Part shown: positions 1-8,907 of the stretch, in pieces | Layout: each line of letters opens with the position of its first letter | Position numbering within the stretch: position 1 is the first letter of the stretch | Source of the DNA: Corynebacterium parakroppenstedtii | Lineage (GTDB): Bacteria > Actinomycetota > Actinomycetes > Mycobacteriales > Mycobacteriaceae | DNA: 64,000 bases | NCBI RefSeq assembly: GCF_019754935.1 | Contig: NZ_JAGSOA010000001.1 | Location: 248,001 to 312,000, forward strand | Direction of reading: 5' to 3' | Notes under the pieces: model-generated | Databases searched by the model: none | Told to the model about the DNA's origin: nothing | What the model saw: only the letters and a program-made list of their open reading frames with translations | Translations under genes and position numbers: made by a program

Positions 1-767
1 GCCCGGCGCAATCGCGAGACTTGCGATCAATCGCCCGTGATGGTCGCAAAGCGAAGAACCACTTGCTGGAAGCCAACCTTCGTCTTGTCGTGTCCTTGGC
101 AAAGCGCTACACGGGCCGCGGAATGGCCTTCCTCGACCTTATTCAGGAAGGCAACTTAGGTCTGATCCGTGCCGTCGAAAAATTCGACTACACGAAGGGC
201 TACAAGTTCTCCACGTACGCAACGTGGTGGATTCGGCAGGCCATTACTCGTGCGATGGCTGATCAAGCTCGAACAATTCGTATCCCAGTCCACATGGTGG
301 AGGTTATTAACAAGCTTGGTCGTATCCAGCGCGAGCTTTTGCAGGACCTGGGCCGCGAACCAACACCCGAGGAATTGGCCCGCGAAATGGACATTACCGA
401 GGACAAAGTCCTGGAAATCCAGCAGTATGCTCGCGAACCGATTTCTCTGGACCAGACGATCGGTGACGAGGGCGATAGCCAGCTCGGTGATTTCATCGAG
501 GACTCCGAAGCAGTTGTGGCTGTTGACGCGGTCTCCTTTACCCTCCTCCAAGACCAGCTCCAGGATGTTCTCAAGACCCTGACTGAGCGCGAGGCGGGAG
601 TTGTTCGGCTTCGCTTCGGCCTCACCGATGGGATGCCACGAACGTTGGATGAGATCGGCCAAGTCTACGGCGTGACCCGCGAGCGCATCCGCCAGATTGA
701 GTCGAAGACGATGTCGAAGCTGCGTCACCCGTCCCGTTCGCAGGTTCTCCGGGACTACCTCGACTAG
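1..767 (+). CDS. sigA: RNA polymerase primary sigma factor SigA, 3' part
   Basis: Housekeeping sigma factor that directs core RNA polymerase to promoters. The frame is open to the left edge, so the gene starts before the window and only the C-terminal ~254 residues are present. Visible are region 2 ([16 protein letters not shown], then the [16 protein letters not shown] stretch that melts and reads the -10 element), region 3 and region 4 with the helix-turn-helix ending [11 protein letters not shown]. It ends with a TAG codon. It differs from the SigB copy at 6134 in region 3 and the linker, and by synteny with corynebacteria this copy is SigA rather than SigB. The following gene is convergent. 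Confidence 0.95.
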   Translation, partial: PAQSRDLRSIARDGRKAKNHLLEANLRLVVSLAKRYTGRGMAFLDLIQEGNLGLIRAVEKFDYTKGYKFSTYATWWIRQAITRAMADQARTIRIPVHMVEVINKLGRIQRELLQDLGREPTPEELAREMDITEDKVLEIQQYAREPISLDQTIGDEGDSQLGDFIEDSEAVVAVDAVSFTLLQDQLQDVLKTLTEREAGVVRLRFGLTDGMPRTLDEIGQVYGVTRERIRQIESKTMSKLRHPSRSQVLRDYLD

Positions 768-802
768 TCTTCGCAGATTAGCTTGTGCAGATTACTTTGT
801 GT

Positions 803-835
803 GCCCGCATCCCAATCCCACCGGATGATGCGGGC
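803..835 (+). terminator. Hairpin between convergent sigA and helicase genes
   Basis: GCCCGCATC (803-811) pairs perfectly with GATGCGGGC (827-835) around a 15-base loop. It lies 36 bases after the sigA stop and before the stop of the convergent helicase gene, so it could end transcription from either side. No T-run follows, so termination strength is uncertain. Confidence 0.5.
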
Positions 836-925
836 GACAACGTGTACCAAGACTCACCCGGCCGCCGCTGGTATGGGTAATACGCCGGTACAGAGAAAAT
901 ACACGGCGGCTTAGCACCGCGAAGA

Positions 926-2653
926 TCACCACTTGCGCAGATAATTAATTCGGCTCCGCAGCTGGTCAGCGGTGCATAACGCTGTTTGAGGCCCGCCACA
1001 TGCCTGACGAACTTCATTGTGCACCTGCCCGTGCGGACGGCCGGTCCGCGCGGCAGAAATAGACACCAACGCATTCAGTTCTTTCCGTAAGCGCGGAAGA
1101 TCGTCAATCACACCTCGACTGCTATCGAGGTTGTGGCGATTGTCGTCCCCCTCACCATCGCGCGGATCGTGGAACCGACGCCGTGCTTCGTCAGCCTTTT
1201 TCTTTTCCCGCTCCCGAGCCTTCAACTGCTCCTGCTGATGATTTTGCAGCAGTTGCCTCATCTGGTCCGCGTTAAGCAACCCGGGAAGCCCCAGATACTC
1301 GGCTTCCTCCTCGGATCCCGATAATGTCCCCGTGCCATAGGACGAACCGTCATAAATGAGGTGGTCGAGTTCCGCGTCCGCGCCAAGCGACTCGTACTTT
1401 TTCAAGTCATCGGGTTCGGACTCAGTTTTGTTAGCTTGGGCCACCAATTCATCATCCCAGCCTTCATTGGGCCGATGCGGTTTACCCAAAACATGGTTGC
1501 GTTCAGCCTCCATTTGGGATGCTAAATCCAACAGCACTGGGATCGATGGTAAGAAAATCGACGCTGTCTCACCAGGCACTCGGGCTCGAACGAATCGGCC
1601 AACCGCCTGCGCAAAGAATAGAGGCGTCGACGACGACGTCGCGTACACGCCGACCGCGAGCCGAGGAACATCGACGCCCTCCGACACCATGCGAACTGCA
1701 ACGAGCCACCGCTCAGTGGACCGCGAAAACTCTTCGATTTTACGAGACGATCCGGGCTCGTCGGACAGAACAACAGTCACCGGTTCACCCGACAAACGCT
1801 CAAGAATCTTTGCGTAAGCACGTGCCGTCTTCGTATCTGTGGCAATAACGAGCCCTCCAGCGTCGGGAATGGCACGTCGATACTCCTTGAGACGGATATC
1901 GGCCGCACGCAGGACAGATGGGATCCACTGCCCTTTGGGGTCAAGAGCAGTTTTCCACGCTTTAGCCGTGTGCTCAGCACTGAGGGGTTCGCCTAGCCGG
2001 GCTGCAAACTCCTCCCCTGCGCTGTCACGCCACCGCGCTTCCCCGGAGTACGCCATAAATACGACGGGACGAACAACACCATCCCGCAATGCGTGGGAAT
2101 ACCCGTAGGTGTAATCCGCACGGGAGACCTGATGGCCGTCTCCATCCTCGATATACCGCACAAACGGGATGGGAGCATCGTCGGAACGAAACGGCGTACC
2201 CGTCAGCTCGAGGCGTTTCGCGGAATCGGAGTATGCGTAGCGGATTCCGTCGCCCCAACTCTTGGCATCCCCACCATGGTGGATCTCGTCCATGATGACC
2301 AGGGACTTTTTTCTCGTCGCCAAGGAATTGTGTTTGAACGGGTGCATCGAGACCTGGGCGTAGGTGACCACCATCCCGTCAAAAACAGGGTTGAGGGTCC
2401 CCGCCGAGTTCGTGAAGTTGGCATCCAGAGCGATCCCCATCCGCGAAGCAGCGTCGGCCCACTGATGTTTCAGGTGCTCCGTGGGAACAACCACGATGAT
2501 GCGGTTGACAGCTCTCCTATCAAGAAGACGCCGAGCAAGTGTCAGCGCGAAGGTTGTTTTGCCTGCTCCCGGCGTTGCAACCGCTAGAAAATCGTCCGGA
2601 TCTGCGTCAAAGTACTGCGAGAGCGCAGCTTGCTGCCATTCGCGGAGTTTCAC
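926..2653 (-). CDS. Superfamily II DEAD/DEAH-type helicase
   Basis: Putative ATP-dependent nucleic acid helicase of 575 residues. Seen: Walker A at about 28-34 (TPGAGKTT), Walker B as DEIHH at 122-126, motif III as LTGTPFRSD, and C-terminal-lobe motifs with SEGVDVP and QAVGRFVRAR (motif VI). It resembles the UvrB/Res-III group of SF2 enzymes rather than RNA DEAD-box proteins. The C-terminal ~150 residues are charged and probably coiled (KAREREKKKADEARRR). The GTG start at 2653 overlaps the stop of the DUF3039 gene by four bases, so the two are translationally coupled. A similar helicase beside sigA is usual in corynebacteria as I recall. Substrate and pathway are unknown. Confidence 0.85.
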   Translation of the reverse strand: MKLREWQQAALSQYFDADPDDFLAVATPGAGKTTFALTLARRLLDRRAVNRIIVVVPTEHLKHQWADAASRMGIALDANFTNSAGTLNPVFDGMVVTYAQVSMHPFKHNSLATRKKSLVIMDEIHHGGDAKSWGDGIRYAYSDSAKRLELTGTPFRSDDAPIPFVRYIEDGDGHQVSRADYTYGYSHALRDGVVRPVVFMAYSGEARWRDSAGEEFAARLGEPLSAEHTAKAWKTALDPKGQWIPSVLRAADIRLKEYRRAIPDAGGLVIATDTKTARAYAKILERLSGEPVTVVLSDEPGSSRKIEEFSRSTERWLVAVRMVSEGVDVPRLAVGVYATSSSTPLFFAQAVGRFVRARVPGETASIFLPSIPVLLDLASQMEAERNHVLGKPHRPNEGWDDELVAQANKTESEPDDLKKYESLGADAELDHLIYDGSSYGTGTLSGSEEEAEYLGLPGLLNADQMRQLLQNHQQEQLKAREREKKKADEARRRFHDPRDGEGDDNRHNLDSSRGVIDDLPRLRKELNALVSISAARTGRPHGQVHNEVRQACGGPQTALCTADQLRSRINYLRKW

Positions 2654-2889
2654 CGTCGGCGCAGCCCCCGATAAATGCGCTCACACTCCGGGCACACCGG
2701 CGAGCCCGGCTTGGCTTGCTTTGTGACGGGAAAAGTTTCCCCACACAATGCCACCACGTAGTTACCATTCACAGCTGATTCCACTATCTGGTTTTTCTTC
2801 ACGTAGTGGAAGTACTTTGGTGTGTCCGAATCAGTTGTTTGTTCTTCGGTCTTGGTGCGTTCAATCGTGGTTGTCTGCGGTGTTGTCAC
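2650..2889 (-). CDS. DUF3039 family small protein
   Basis: A 79-residue protein of the actinobacterial DUF3039 family. The C-terminal half carries a likely zinc-binding pattern: one Cys in VALCGETF and a CPEC motif near residue 68-71, giving Cys plus CxxC. The first ~25 residues are polar and rich in Thr. No signal peptide or membrane segment. It is first in a two-gene unit with the SF2 helicase, overlapping by four bases. Function is unknown; the zinc-ribbon-like pattern suggests a nucleic-acid or protein adaptor, which is inference only. Confidence 0.8.
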   Translation of the reverse strand: MTTPQTTTIERTKTEEQTTDSDTPKYFHYVKKNQIVESAVNGNYVVALCGETFPVTKQAKPGSPVCPECERIYRGLRRR

Positions 2890-3034
2890 GGTTCAATCAT
2901 GCCTTATACGTCAAGTCAGGTGGAGAGTCCCGGGCCATCCCATCTGAGGTCCGGGAATCCAGATTGCCGGTTAGGAGCTATCTACCCTACCGCTAACGCT
3001 TCGTGATCGCAGTCGAGGGGCTACGGTGGGGAGT

Positions 3035-3508
3035 ATGTTCCACCGACGCAAGCACGTCGCACTTATTACCGACGCCCAGAGGTCGCCAGTTGAGGATTGG
3101 CACCGCAGGCGGCGTGAGTATGCCGTCTTGCAGGGATCGCGTATCCCGTTCCTCTTGCTCGCCGCGTTGGCATACATGCTGTTGCACAACCTGGTGTTGG
3201 CGGCCGTTTTTACTGTGATCTCTGTCCCCCTTCCATGGATCGCGGTCGTGATAGCTAATGCCGTGGGTGAAACACACGATCCAAGGAAGCCACAGGTGTA
3301 TAAGCCTGCCGTGAATAGAGAGGCGTATTACGCTTTTAATGGTCTTGTCGACGGAGAACGCGCCCGCGAGTTAGTCGCCGGACGTGAACAGGCCACATCA
3401 CGTGAATCAGATGAATCAGAGGCAGCCGCCGATTCAAGGGCAACGAGGGTGGATGTTGATCCTGTCGAGACCGAGCGGAATAACGCTGATCCTGACACGA
3501 CCCTGTGA
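3035..3508 (+). CDS. DUF3099 family membrane protein
   Basis: A 157-residue protein with an N-terminal cytoplasmic segment containing the family-typical ALITDAQRSPVEDW stretch, then two closely spaced hydrophobic segments (about 41-80) forming a membrane hairpin, then a long acidic, Ser/Asp-rich tail. I chose ATG 3035, preceded by a GGGGAG ribosome-binding stretch; an in-frame GTG at 3026 would add three residues. It is divergent from the DUF3039 gene across a 145-base spacer. DUF3099 proteins are common in actinobacteria near sigA; no function is established as far as I know. Confidence 0.8.
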   Translation: MFHRRKHVALITDAQRSPVEDWHRRRREYAVLQGSRIPFLLLAALAYMLLHNLVLAAVFTVISVPLPWIAVVIANAVGETHDPRKPQVYKPAVNREAYYAFNGLVDGERARELVAGREQATSRESDESEAAADSRATRVDVDPVETERNNADPDTTL

Positions 3509-3678
3509 TCGTCCAGCGCAGGATGCTTTACCCACGTCTCTTCACATAGGATTCTCACTTGAGATTTTTAGCCATCTGCCCGCACTTTATGTGCCCGTAT
3601 GTAATCCGCTCGCACCGTTAGCGCTTCATGTGCTTTAGGTGCTTCACGTTCTGATGAAAGGTTGGAGAACAGGCCACA

Positions 3679-5280
3679 ATGGTGAGCACGCTACCTGATA
3701 TCTCCGAGCTGCCACGCTACGCCACAGCGCTCGCGAAAAGGCTGAAGGAGCTCGGTTATTCGTCGTCGGGTTTACACCGTGTCCTCGGCGATGACGGCCT
3801 AGCGGCCTTGGACCGGCACGAACCCGCCGCTGTTTCTTTCGCCTGCCATCGCTTCGAGCACCAAACCTCGGGTGAGGATGACCGTCTTCTCGCAGGCGCG
3901 GTTCGGTTACTCATCCTCCGCGAGCCACAACCGCGCGACATGTTCGTCGACACTTTCGGCGACAATTTCTTCACCGACGCTCTCTCCGCCGGCGTTATCG
4001 TCAGCGAGCCAGATACAGATCCAGAGCGTTTTCGCATTGCAATTGATATCCGCCCTCTGCGCGTCGGTCCGTCGGAAAGCTCTGACTTCCTCGTTTTTAG
4101 TGATGCCGACGCCTCGATGGTTGATCATTCGGCCGGACCCGACCATGTCGTGGGCGTGGGTGCTGCGTCGCGGTCACTTCTTCAGGCAACGGGTACGTCC
4201 CGCGTCGGCTCAGTTTTAGATTTAGGGACCGGATCCGGTGTCCAAATTATGGGCCATTGGGGACGAGCCGACTCGGTGACGGCCACGGACGTCAGCCCGC
4301 GCGCGCTCCTCTTCGCTGAAGCTACGTGCGCTGCGGCCGACGTTGTGTCGACCGCCGAGTCACGCACGAAAGTGGAGTTCAAACAGGGCTCGTGGTTCGA
4401 CCCCGTCCGCAATCAGACATTCGATCGCATCATCGCGAATCCGCCTTTTGTGGTGGGTCCACCGACGTTGCGCCACGTGTATCGCGATTCTGGAATGGAG
4501 CTCGATGGCGCCACGGCTAAGCTCGTTCGCGGTATTCCGGAGCACCTGGCCGCTCATGGCCAGGCATGCGTGTTGGGCGCGTGGATTCACTCAGATGATC
4601 AGGCCTGGCAAGCGCGGATTGCGTCGTGGATTCCGGACCATGGTTATCGTGCATGGGTGTTGGAGCGTGATTGCGTCGACCCCTTGCATTATGTGGGCAC
4701 GTGGATCAAGGATGAGTCTCTCGATCCCCGCAGTGAGCTCGGCCGATCGCAGTCAGAGGCGTGGATTGACTATATGGAACAGGCCGGCGTGACAGGAATC
4801 GGCATTGGTTTTATCGCGATGACTCCGATTGATCCTGAGAAAAATTCTGAGGTTGTGTGTGAGGAATTTACTCAGCCGTACACGGACCCTCTCGGCCCGG
4901 AGATTGAGGAATATTTCCGACGCTGCGCATGGCTTGATGCGCGTACTCCGGATGAGATCCTGGACAGCCGGTTTAGCGTCAGGCCCGGCCTAGCTCTGGA
5001 AGAGGTTTCTCTCGCCGAGCCGGAGGCGGACTCCACGTTTACCGACGTCGTCACGCGGATCACGCGAACCGACGGGCCACGGTTTTCCCACGAAATCGAC
5101 GAGAATGTTCTCCGTATCCTTCGAGGTTTGGATCCGAATGGGTTGTCGGCGCGCGATGTGTGCGAGATTGCCGGACTCGTTACCCCTACTACTGAAGCCC
5201 AAAACCTGGCCGACCAATTTCTCCCTATTCTTGTCGACGCCATTCGCCACGGGCTTGTTCTACCTGGAGATCTTGAATGA
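3679..5280 (+). CDS. SAM-dependent methyltransferase with N5-glutamine-type NPPF motif
   Basis: A 533-residue class I methyltransferase. The SAM site is visible as VLDLGTGSGVQ near residue 180, and the NPPFVVGPP motif near 254 is the type used by HemK/PrmC and RsmC enzymes to methylate planar amide or exocyclic nitrogen. The N-terminal ~150 residues form a separate domain (DUF7059-like in corynebacterial relatives), and the C-terminal ~130 residues look like a degenerate winged-helix region. The substrate cannot be read from the sequence; rRNA or a translation protein is plausible. Its TGA overlaps the ATG of dtd (ATGA), so the two are coupled. Confidence 0.85.
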   Translation: MVSTLPDISELPRYATALAKRLKELGYSSSGLHRVLGDDGLAALDRHEPAAVSFACHRFEHQTSGEDDRLLAGAVRLLILREPQPRDMFVDTFGDNFFTDALSAGVIVSEPDTDPERFRIAIDIRPLRVGPSESSDFLVFSDADASMVDHSAGPDHVVGVGAASRSLLQATGTSRVGSVLDLGTGSGVQIMGHWGRADSVTATDVSPRALLFAEATCAAADVVSTAESRTKVEFKQGSWFDPVRNQTFDRIIANPPFVVGPPTLRHVYRDSGMELDGATAKLVRGIPEHLAAHGQACVLGAWIHSDDQAWQARIASWIPDHGYRAWVLERDCVDPLHYVGTWIKDESLDPRSELGRSQSEAWIDYMEQAGVTGIGIGFIAMTPIDPEKNSEVVCEEFTQPYTDPLGPEIEEYFRRCAWLDARTPDEILDSRFSVRPGLALEEVSLAEPEADSTFTDVVTRITRTDGPRFSHEIDENVLRILRGLDPNGLSARDVCEIAGLVTPTTEAQNLADQFLPILVDAIRHGLVLPGDLE

Positions 5281-5753
5281 AAGCTGTAGTCACTCGTGTT
5301 CGTTCTGCGTCCGTTGTTGTTGATGATTCAGTGGTTGGATCCATCTCGGACTCGGACGTCGGAGGGCTCCTTGTTCTCATCGGGGTAGGCACCGGAGATA
5401 CCTCAGCCACTGCTCAGGCTATGGCGGAAAAGCTCGCTCGCCTTCGGATCTTTGAGGGCTCGACGCCCGAGGGGCGCCCCACCGAGGTATCCGCGTTCGA
5501 CCTCGGTGCGCCGTTGCTTGTTGTGTCACAGTTCACGCTGATGGGCGATACGTCGCATGGCCGACGCCCGTCGTGGTCTGCGGCGGCGAAACCGGCCGAG
5601 GCTGAACCGATCTTCAACACGTGCGTCGAGGAGCTCCGTGACCGTGGGCTTACCGTTGATACGGGAGTTTTCGGTGCCTACATGGCGGTCGAGTCAGTCA
5701 ACGATGGCCCCTTCACTGTCCTCGTCGAAATTTCGAGTGGAGATCGCTCCTAG
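5277..5753 (+). CDS. dtd: D-aminoacyl-tRNA deacylase
   Basis: DTD hydrolyses D-aminoacyl-tRNAs (and Gly-tRNA(Ala)), keeping D-amino acids out of translation in the cytosol. The 158-residue length is normal. Seen: the N-terminal MKAVVTRVRSASV strand, the SQFTL active-site motif near 83-87, and the second family motif NDGPFT near 144 (canonical form NxGPxT). It starts at the ATGA overlap with the upstream methyltransferase gene, and the pair probably forms one transcript. A short ACCCC/GGGGT hairpin at 5790-5804 follows the stop. Confidence 0.95.
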   Translation: MKAVVTRVRSASVVVDDSVVGSISDSDVGGLLVLIGVGTGDTSATAQAMAEKLARLRIFEGSTPEGRPTEVSAFDLGAPLLVVSQFTLMGDTSHGRRPSWSAAAKPAEAEPIFNTCVEELRDRGLTVDTGVFGAYMAVESVNDGPFTVLVEISSGDRS

Positions 5754-5954
5754 TCGGATAATCGTCATGGAAGCCCGGGCTCACCGGCAACCCCGAATAG
5801 GGGTACGCGGGAGCGTGAGAGTTAATTCTGACGTATAGGGCGTTTACCAGCGCTTTTGTTGAGATAAATCACACTCATGTGACTTCACGCCCCGTCGCAC
5901 GCGGTGTCTATCCGCCTCCAACAGTGGCCAAGAATCATGCGAAAAACTGCTTAT

Positions 5955-5983
5955 GGAACCTTTTCACCGACCCATGCGTTGGA
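5955..5983 (+). promoter_or_regulatory. Candidate SigH-type promoter of sigB
   Basis: GGAACC (5955-5960) and GTTGGA (5978-5983) are separated by 17 bases. This fits the ECF sigma factor SigH pattern of corynebacteria and mycobacteria (GGAAT, 16-20 bases, GTT). It lies about 150 bases before the sigB start. SigH control of sigB is known in C. glutamicum. The rest of the 380-base spacer 5754-6133 shows only the small hairpin at 5790-5804. Confidence 0.55.
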
Positions 5984-6133
5984 CTAACTGAATGCGATCG
6001 TGACAGCTCGACATTCTGATTGGGCACTAATGAGGTGGCAATCGACGACAAACGTCCACATCACCACCCCGTCCCAACGGGCCGTTACATTGCACCGCTA
6101 TCGCGACACCGAGCGCAGTTAAGGAGCCAGCAC

Positions 6134-7114
6134 ATGGACGAAGCGCACGTCAGTACGACAACCGAAGTTAATGGTGATCCTGGCCGGCGGGCCAACAACA
6201 ATGAAAATCCTTCAGCTGATTTAGTTCGGGTTTACCTCAACGGAATTGGCCGTACCGCACTTCTTAACGCGGAAGACGAAGTCGAGCTTTCGCAACGGAT
6301 TGAAGCTGGCCTCTACGCACAACATCTCCTTGAATCTGACGAGCAGTTCACTCCGTCGAAGAAGCGGGATCTCAAGGCTATTGCTAAAGACGGGCGCGCT
6401 GCGCGAGCTCACCTTTTGGAGGCCAACCTCCGACTCGTCGTCTCATTAGCGAAGCGCTACACGGGGCGCGGAATGCCGCTCCTCGACCTCATTCAAGAGG
6501 GGAACTTGGGCCTCATTCGCGCCGTCGAAAAGTTCGATTACACCAAGGGCTTTAAGTTTTCGACGTACGCAACATGGTGGATTCGACAAGCCATTACGCG
6601 CGGGATGGCCGACCAGTCCCGAACGATTCGCCTTCCTGTCCACCTTGTCGAGCAAGTGAACAAGCTCTCCCGCATTAAGCGCGAGATGTACCAGCACTTG
6701 GGCAGGGAAGCTACCAATGAGGAGCTCGCGGAAGAGTCTGGTATCGACGAATCAAAGATCGATCTTCTTCTGAAGCAGTCCCGCGACCCGGTGAGCTTGG
6801 ACATGCCGGTAGGAACGGATGAAGAGGCTCCGCTGGGAGACTTCATTGAGGACTCTGAAGCGACCGACGCGGAAGAAGCCGTCGTAGCGTCTCTCCGCCA
6901 CTCCGACATTAGAACCGTTTTGGCGACTTTAGAGAAAAGAGAGCAAGACGTTATTCGTCTCCGCTTTGGTCTCGACGACGGTGTCCCCCGGACTCTTGAT
7001 CAGATTGGTCGCGAGTTTGGGCTCTCTCGTGAGCGGGTCCGCCAAATTGAACGTGAGGTCATGGCGAAGCTCCGAAAAGGAGAGCGTGCGGATAAGTTGC
7101 GGTCTTACGCTTAA
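6134..7114 (+). CDS. sigB: Group 2 sigma factor SigB
   Basis: Non-essential primary-like sigma factor used in stress and slow growth. The protein has 326 residues. I chose ATG 6134 because AAGGAG lies eight bases upstream and the translation then starts shortly before region 1.2 ([16 protein letters not shown]). Region 2 is [26 protein letters not shown] and onward, region 4 ends [18 protein letters not shown]. It lacks the long acidic N-terminus of SigA. Its place directly before dtxR matches the sigB-dtxR-galE order known in corynebacteria. A SigH-type promoter upstream would place it in the heat/oxidative stress regulon. Confidence 0.93.
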   Translation: MDEAHVSTTTEVNGDPGRRANNNENPSADLVRVYLNGIGRTALLNAEDEVELSQRIEAGLYAQHLLESDEQFTPSKKRDLKAIAKDGRAARAHLLEANLRLVVSLAKRYTGRGMPLLDLIQEGNLGLIRAVEKFDYTKGFKFSTYATWWIRQAITRGMADQSRTIRLPVHLVEQVNKLSRIKREMYQHLGREATNEELAEESGIDESKIDLLLKQSRDPVSLDMPVGTDEEAPLGDFIEDSEATDAEEAVVASLRHSDIRTVLATLEKREQDVIRLRFGLDDGVPRTLDQIGREFGLSRERVRQIEREVMAKLRKGERADKLRSYA

Positions 7115-7187
7115 GTGCTGAGATGCTTATCTCGCATTCTGGCTTTTAGCGTACCCACATTTATTGTCAGCGAAAGTGGGTAAAAAC

Positions 7188-7212
7188 GCCCCGGGGAAAT
7201 ATTTCCCGGGGC
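7188..7212 (+). terminator. Terminator after sigB
   Basis: GCCCCGGGGAAAT pairs with ATTTCCCGGGGC with a single bulged base, a very stable stem 74 bases after the sigB stop. The tail TCTTGTGTT is only moderately T-rich. It separates sigB from dtxR. Confidence 0.7.
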
Positions 7213-7285
7213 TCTTGTGTTAAGGGTAAAGTAAAAACTAGTACCGTCGTCTTATTTATCGAACTACTTGAGAAAGGCATCCATC

Positions 7286-7960
7286 ATGAAGGATCTCGTC
7301 GATACCACCGAGATGTATCTCCGGACTATTTATGAGTTGGATGAAGAAGGTATCACTCCCCTGCGCGCGCGCATCGCGGAGCGCTTGGAACAATCAGGCC
7401 CCACAGTCAGCCAAACGGTAGCACGCATGGAACGTGATGGGCTGCTTCGCGTCGCGGAAGACCGCCACCTTGAACTCACCGACGCCGGCCGCCAGGTTGC
7501 GATCGCGGTTATGCGTAAACACCGCTTAGCAGAGTGTTTACTGTCTACTACCCTCAAGCTTCCCAAAGAGAAAGTGCACGAAGAAGCCTGTCGTTGGGAA
7601 CACGTGATGAGCGACGACGTTGAGCGTCGTCTTTATGATGTCCTCGATGCGCCGACCCACAGCCCCTTCGGTACCCCGATTCCGGGGCTTCCGCAGCTCG
7701 GGGTCAATGGCAGTGAGCCGCAGATGGAGGGTAAGCGGCTGACGGATCTTGCTCGCAATGAACTCGTCACTGCGAAGATCCTCATGTTTAACGAGGTACT
7801 CCAGTCCGATTCCGCTGTGATGGCAAATCTACGGAACGCCGGAATTGTTCCTGGTAAGAAGATTCACGCGGTCGTCAATGACCGTAATGCCACGGTCTCG
7901 GTTGGTGATGAAACAGTGGCCATTCCTGTCAGCTTGGCCCACGCTATCGTTGTCGAGTAA
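7286..7960 (+). CDS. dtxR: Iron-dependent repressor DtxR
   Basis: Fe(II)-activated repressor of iron uptake, haem use and siderophore genes. The 224-residue protein has an N-terminal winged helix (QSGPTVSQTVARMERDGLL), a dimerisation/metal domain and a C-terminal SH3-like domain. Every metal ligand of C. diphtheriae DtxR is present at the same number: primary site M10, C102, E105, H106 and ancillary site H79, E83, H98. The ATG at 7286 is preceded by GAGAAAGG. The neighbouring block 8048-14624 is haem/iron uptake, so the repressor sits beside genes it probably controls. Confidence 0.97.
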   Translation: MKDLVDTTEMYLRTIYELDEEGITPLRARIAERLEQSGPTVSQTVARMERDGLLRVAEDRHLELTDAGRQVAIAVMRKHRLAECLLSTTLKLPKEKVHEEACRWEHVMSDDVERRLYDVLDAPTHSPFGTPIPGLPQLGVNGSEPQMEGKRLTDLARNELVTAKILMFNEVLQSDSAVMANLRNAGIVPGKKIHAVVNDRNATVSVGDETVAIPVSLAHAIVVE

Positions 7961-7983
7961 AAAAGCAGAAGTAGAAACCGAGC

Positions 7984-8013
7984 AGGGTGGTACGCCAACG
8001 AGCGCCCCACCCT
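7984..8013 (+). terminator. Possible terminator between convergent dtxR and lipoprotein gene
   Basis: AGGGTGG (7984-7990) and CCACCCT (8007-8013) form a seven-pair stem around a 16-base loop, followed by ACTTTCG. It lies between the stops of two convergent genes, and the large loop makes it weak. Confidence 0.35.
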
Positions 8014-8047
8014 ACTTTCGTATCTACGGTGGAAATTCACATGCCCA

Positions 8048-8647
8048 TCACTGGAAAGTGACCGGAATATCCGCAACATCGACAAACCCGTTGCTATGGT
8101 CACCAAAGAGTTTGATGACGCATTCTTGGGTTTTACAGTCGATCTCGTCTCCGCCAGTACTGACATTCTTCTGGTTGACGGTGATTTCTTCACTGAACGA
8201 GCCATCATCAGGAATGGCTCCGTCCTCATTTTCATTCGAGATCCACTTTTGTGCATTCGGATCCCCGTGAGCCCCCAGACAATCAGGAACATCTCCGGTT
8301 TGCTCTTTCGCACACAGGGCGAGGTAATACCCCATGTCCGGGTCGGCGTCATTAACATCTACCGTGACTTGTTGCCCGTCCCGCAGATCCTTTGCTTGCG
8401 ATACTTTCATGACGACGATGTCATCGGTTCCGGTGACTTCTGTGCTTGCGCTGTCGTCAGTGTCGCTAGCTTTGGCGGACTGACCACTCGACTTGGCGGC
8501 AGACGCTGCACCGGATGATGAGTCATTCGAGCCGTTATCATTGGAACACGCAGCCATTCCGAGTGCACACCCCAAAGTGACGACGAGTGCACCAGCCCGC
8601 CTACCCATCGTTAGTGCCGGTCGAGTGGAATGAGTGTTGTGTTTCAT
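8048..8647 (-). CDS. Small lipoprotein with a neocarzinostatin-like domain
   Basis: A 199-residue predicted lipoprotein. The signal peptide ends at a lipobox (LGMAAC), followed by a Ser/Gly/Asp-rich linker of about 45 residues. The remaining ~130 residues match one repeat of the surface protein at 12168-14624 in order: VSQAKDL, GYYLALCAK (GIYVGIAQ in the repeats), KWISN (KWVSK), DDGSFSEEITV (DDGSFSIDLPV), DCKTQEC (NCKDNHC) and a closing PVTF strand. The CX4C pair and a second CX10C pair resemble the two disulphides of neocarzinostatin (88-93 and 37-47). I infer an extracellular ligand-binding domain, possibly for haem given hmuTUV next door. ATG 8647 has a GGGAG-type site upstream. Confidence 0.75.
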   Translation of the reverse strand: MKHNTHSTRPALTMGRRAGALVVTLGCALGMAACSNDNGSNDSSSGAASAAKSSGQSAKASDTDDSASTEVTGTDDIVVMKVSQAKDLRDGQQVTVDVNDADPDMGYYLALCAKEQTGDVPDCLGAHGDPNAQKWISNENEDGAIPDDGSFSEEITVNQKNVSTGGDEIDCKTQECVIKLFGDHSNGFVDVADIPVTFQ

Positions 8648-8683
8648 CGCGGAGGGCTCCCTCGTAGGGTTCGTAAAGTCGTA

Positions 8684-8702
8684 CCGTGGTTAACCTTATA
8701 CA
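8684..8702 (-). promoter_or_regulatory. DtxR-like half site upstream of the lipoprotein gene
   Basis: On the minus strand TAAGGTTA followed by ACC matches the left arm of the DtxR consensus (TWAGGTTAGSCTAACCTWA) in all eight positions, with a poor right arm; about 10 of 19 match overall. GGTTAACC (8688-8695) is itself palindromic. It lies ~40 bases upstream of the lipoprotein start. Confidence 0.3.
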
Positions 8703-8770
8703 AGAAAAGTATAATCGTCGGCTAAGACAAATAACTTGGCTACCATCTGTGCATCTTAACGCACACGTCA

Positions 8771-8798
8771 ACACCCCCTCACTGCATAAGGGTGGTGT
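8771..8798 (+). promoter_or_regulatory. Hairpin with T-run in the hmuT upstream region
   Basis: ACACCCCCT (8771-8779) pairs with AGGGTGGTGT (8789-8798) with one bulged base, and GGCCTTTTCC follows. It looks like an intrinsic terminator, but no gene on this strand lies directly upstream. It could insulate hmuT or be part of a leader if transcription starts further upstream. Confidence 0.35.
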
Positions 8799-8820
8799 GG
8801 CCTTTTCCTCTACCTCACCT

Positions 8821-8839
8821 ATAGGTAAGCTAAAACCTC
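8821..8839 (+). promoter_or_regulatory. Candidate DtxR box upstream of hmuT
   Basis: The stretch beginning ATAGGTAAGCTAAAACC matches about 12 of 19 positions of the DtxR consensus, with a strong left arm (AGGTAAGC) and the right arm displaced by one base. It lies ~70-90 bases before the hmuT start, where a repressor site would be expected. Confidence 0.4.
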
Positions 8840-8907
8840 AACGTGGAGGCCCCAGGCTTCCAGGTTTCGTCTGTAGTTCGACTCTCCCACGATCGCTGTA
8901 CTGATCG

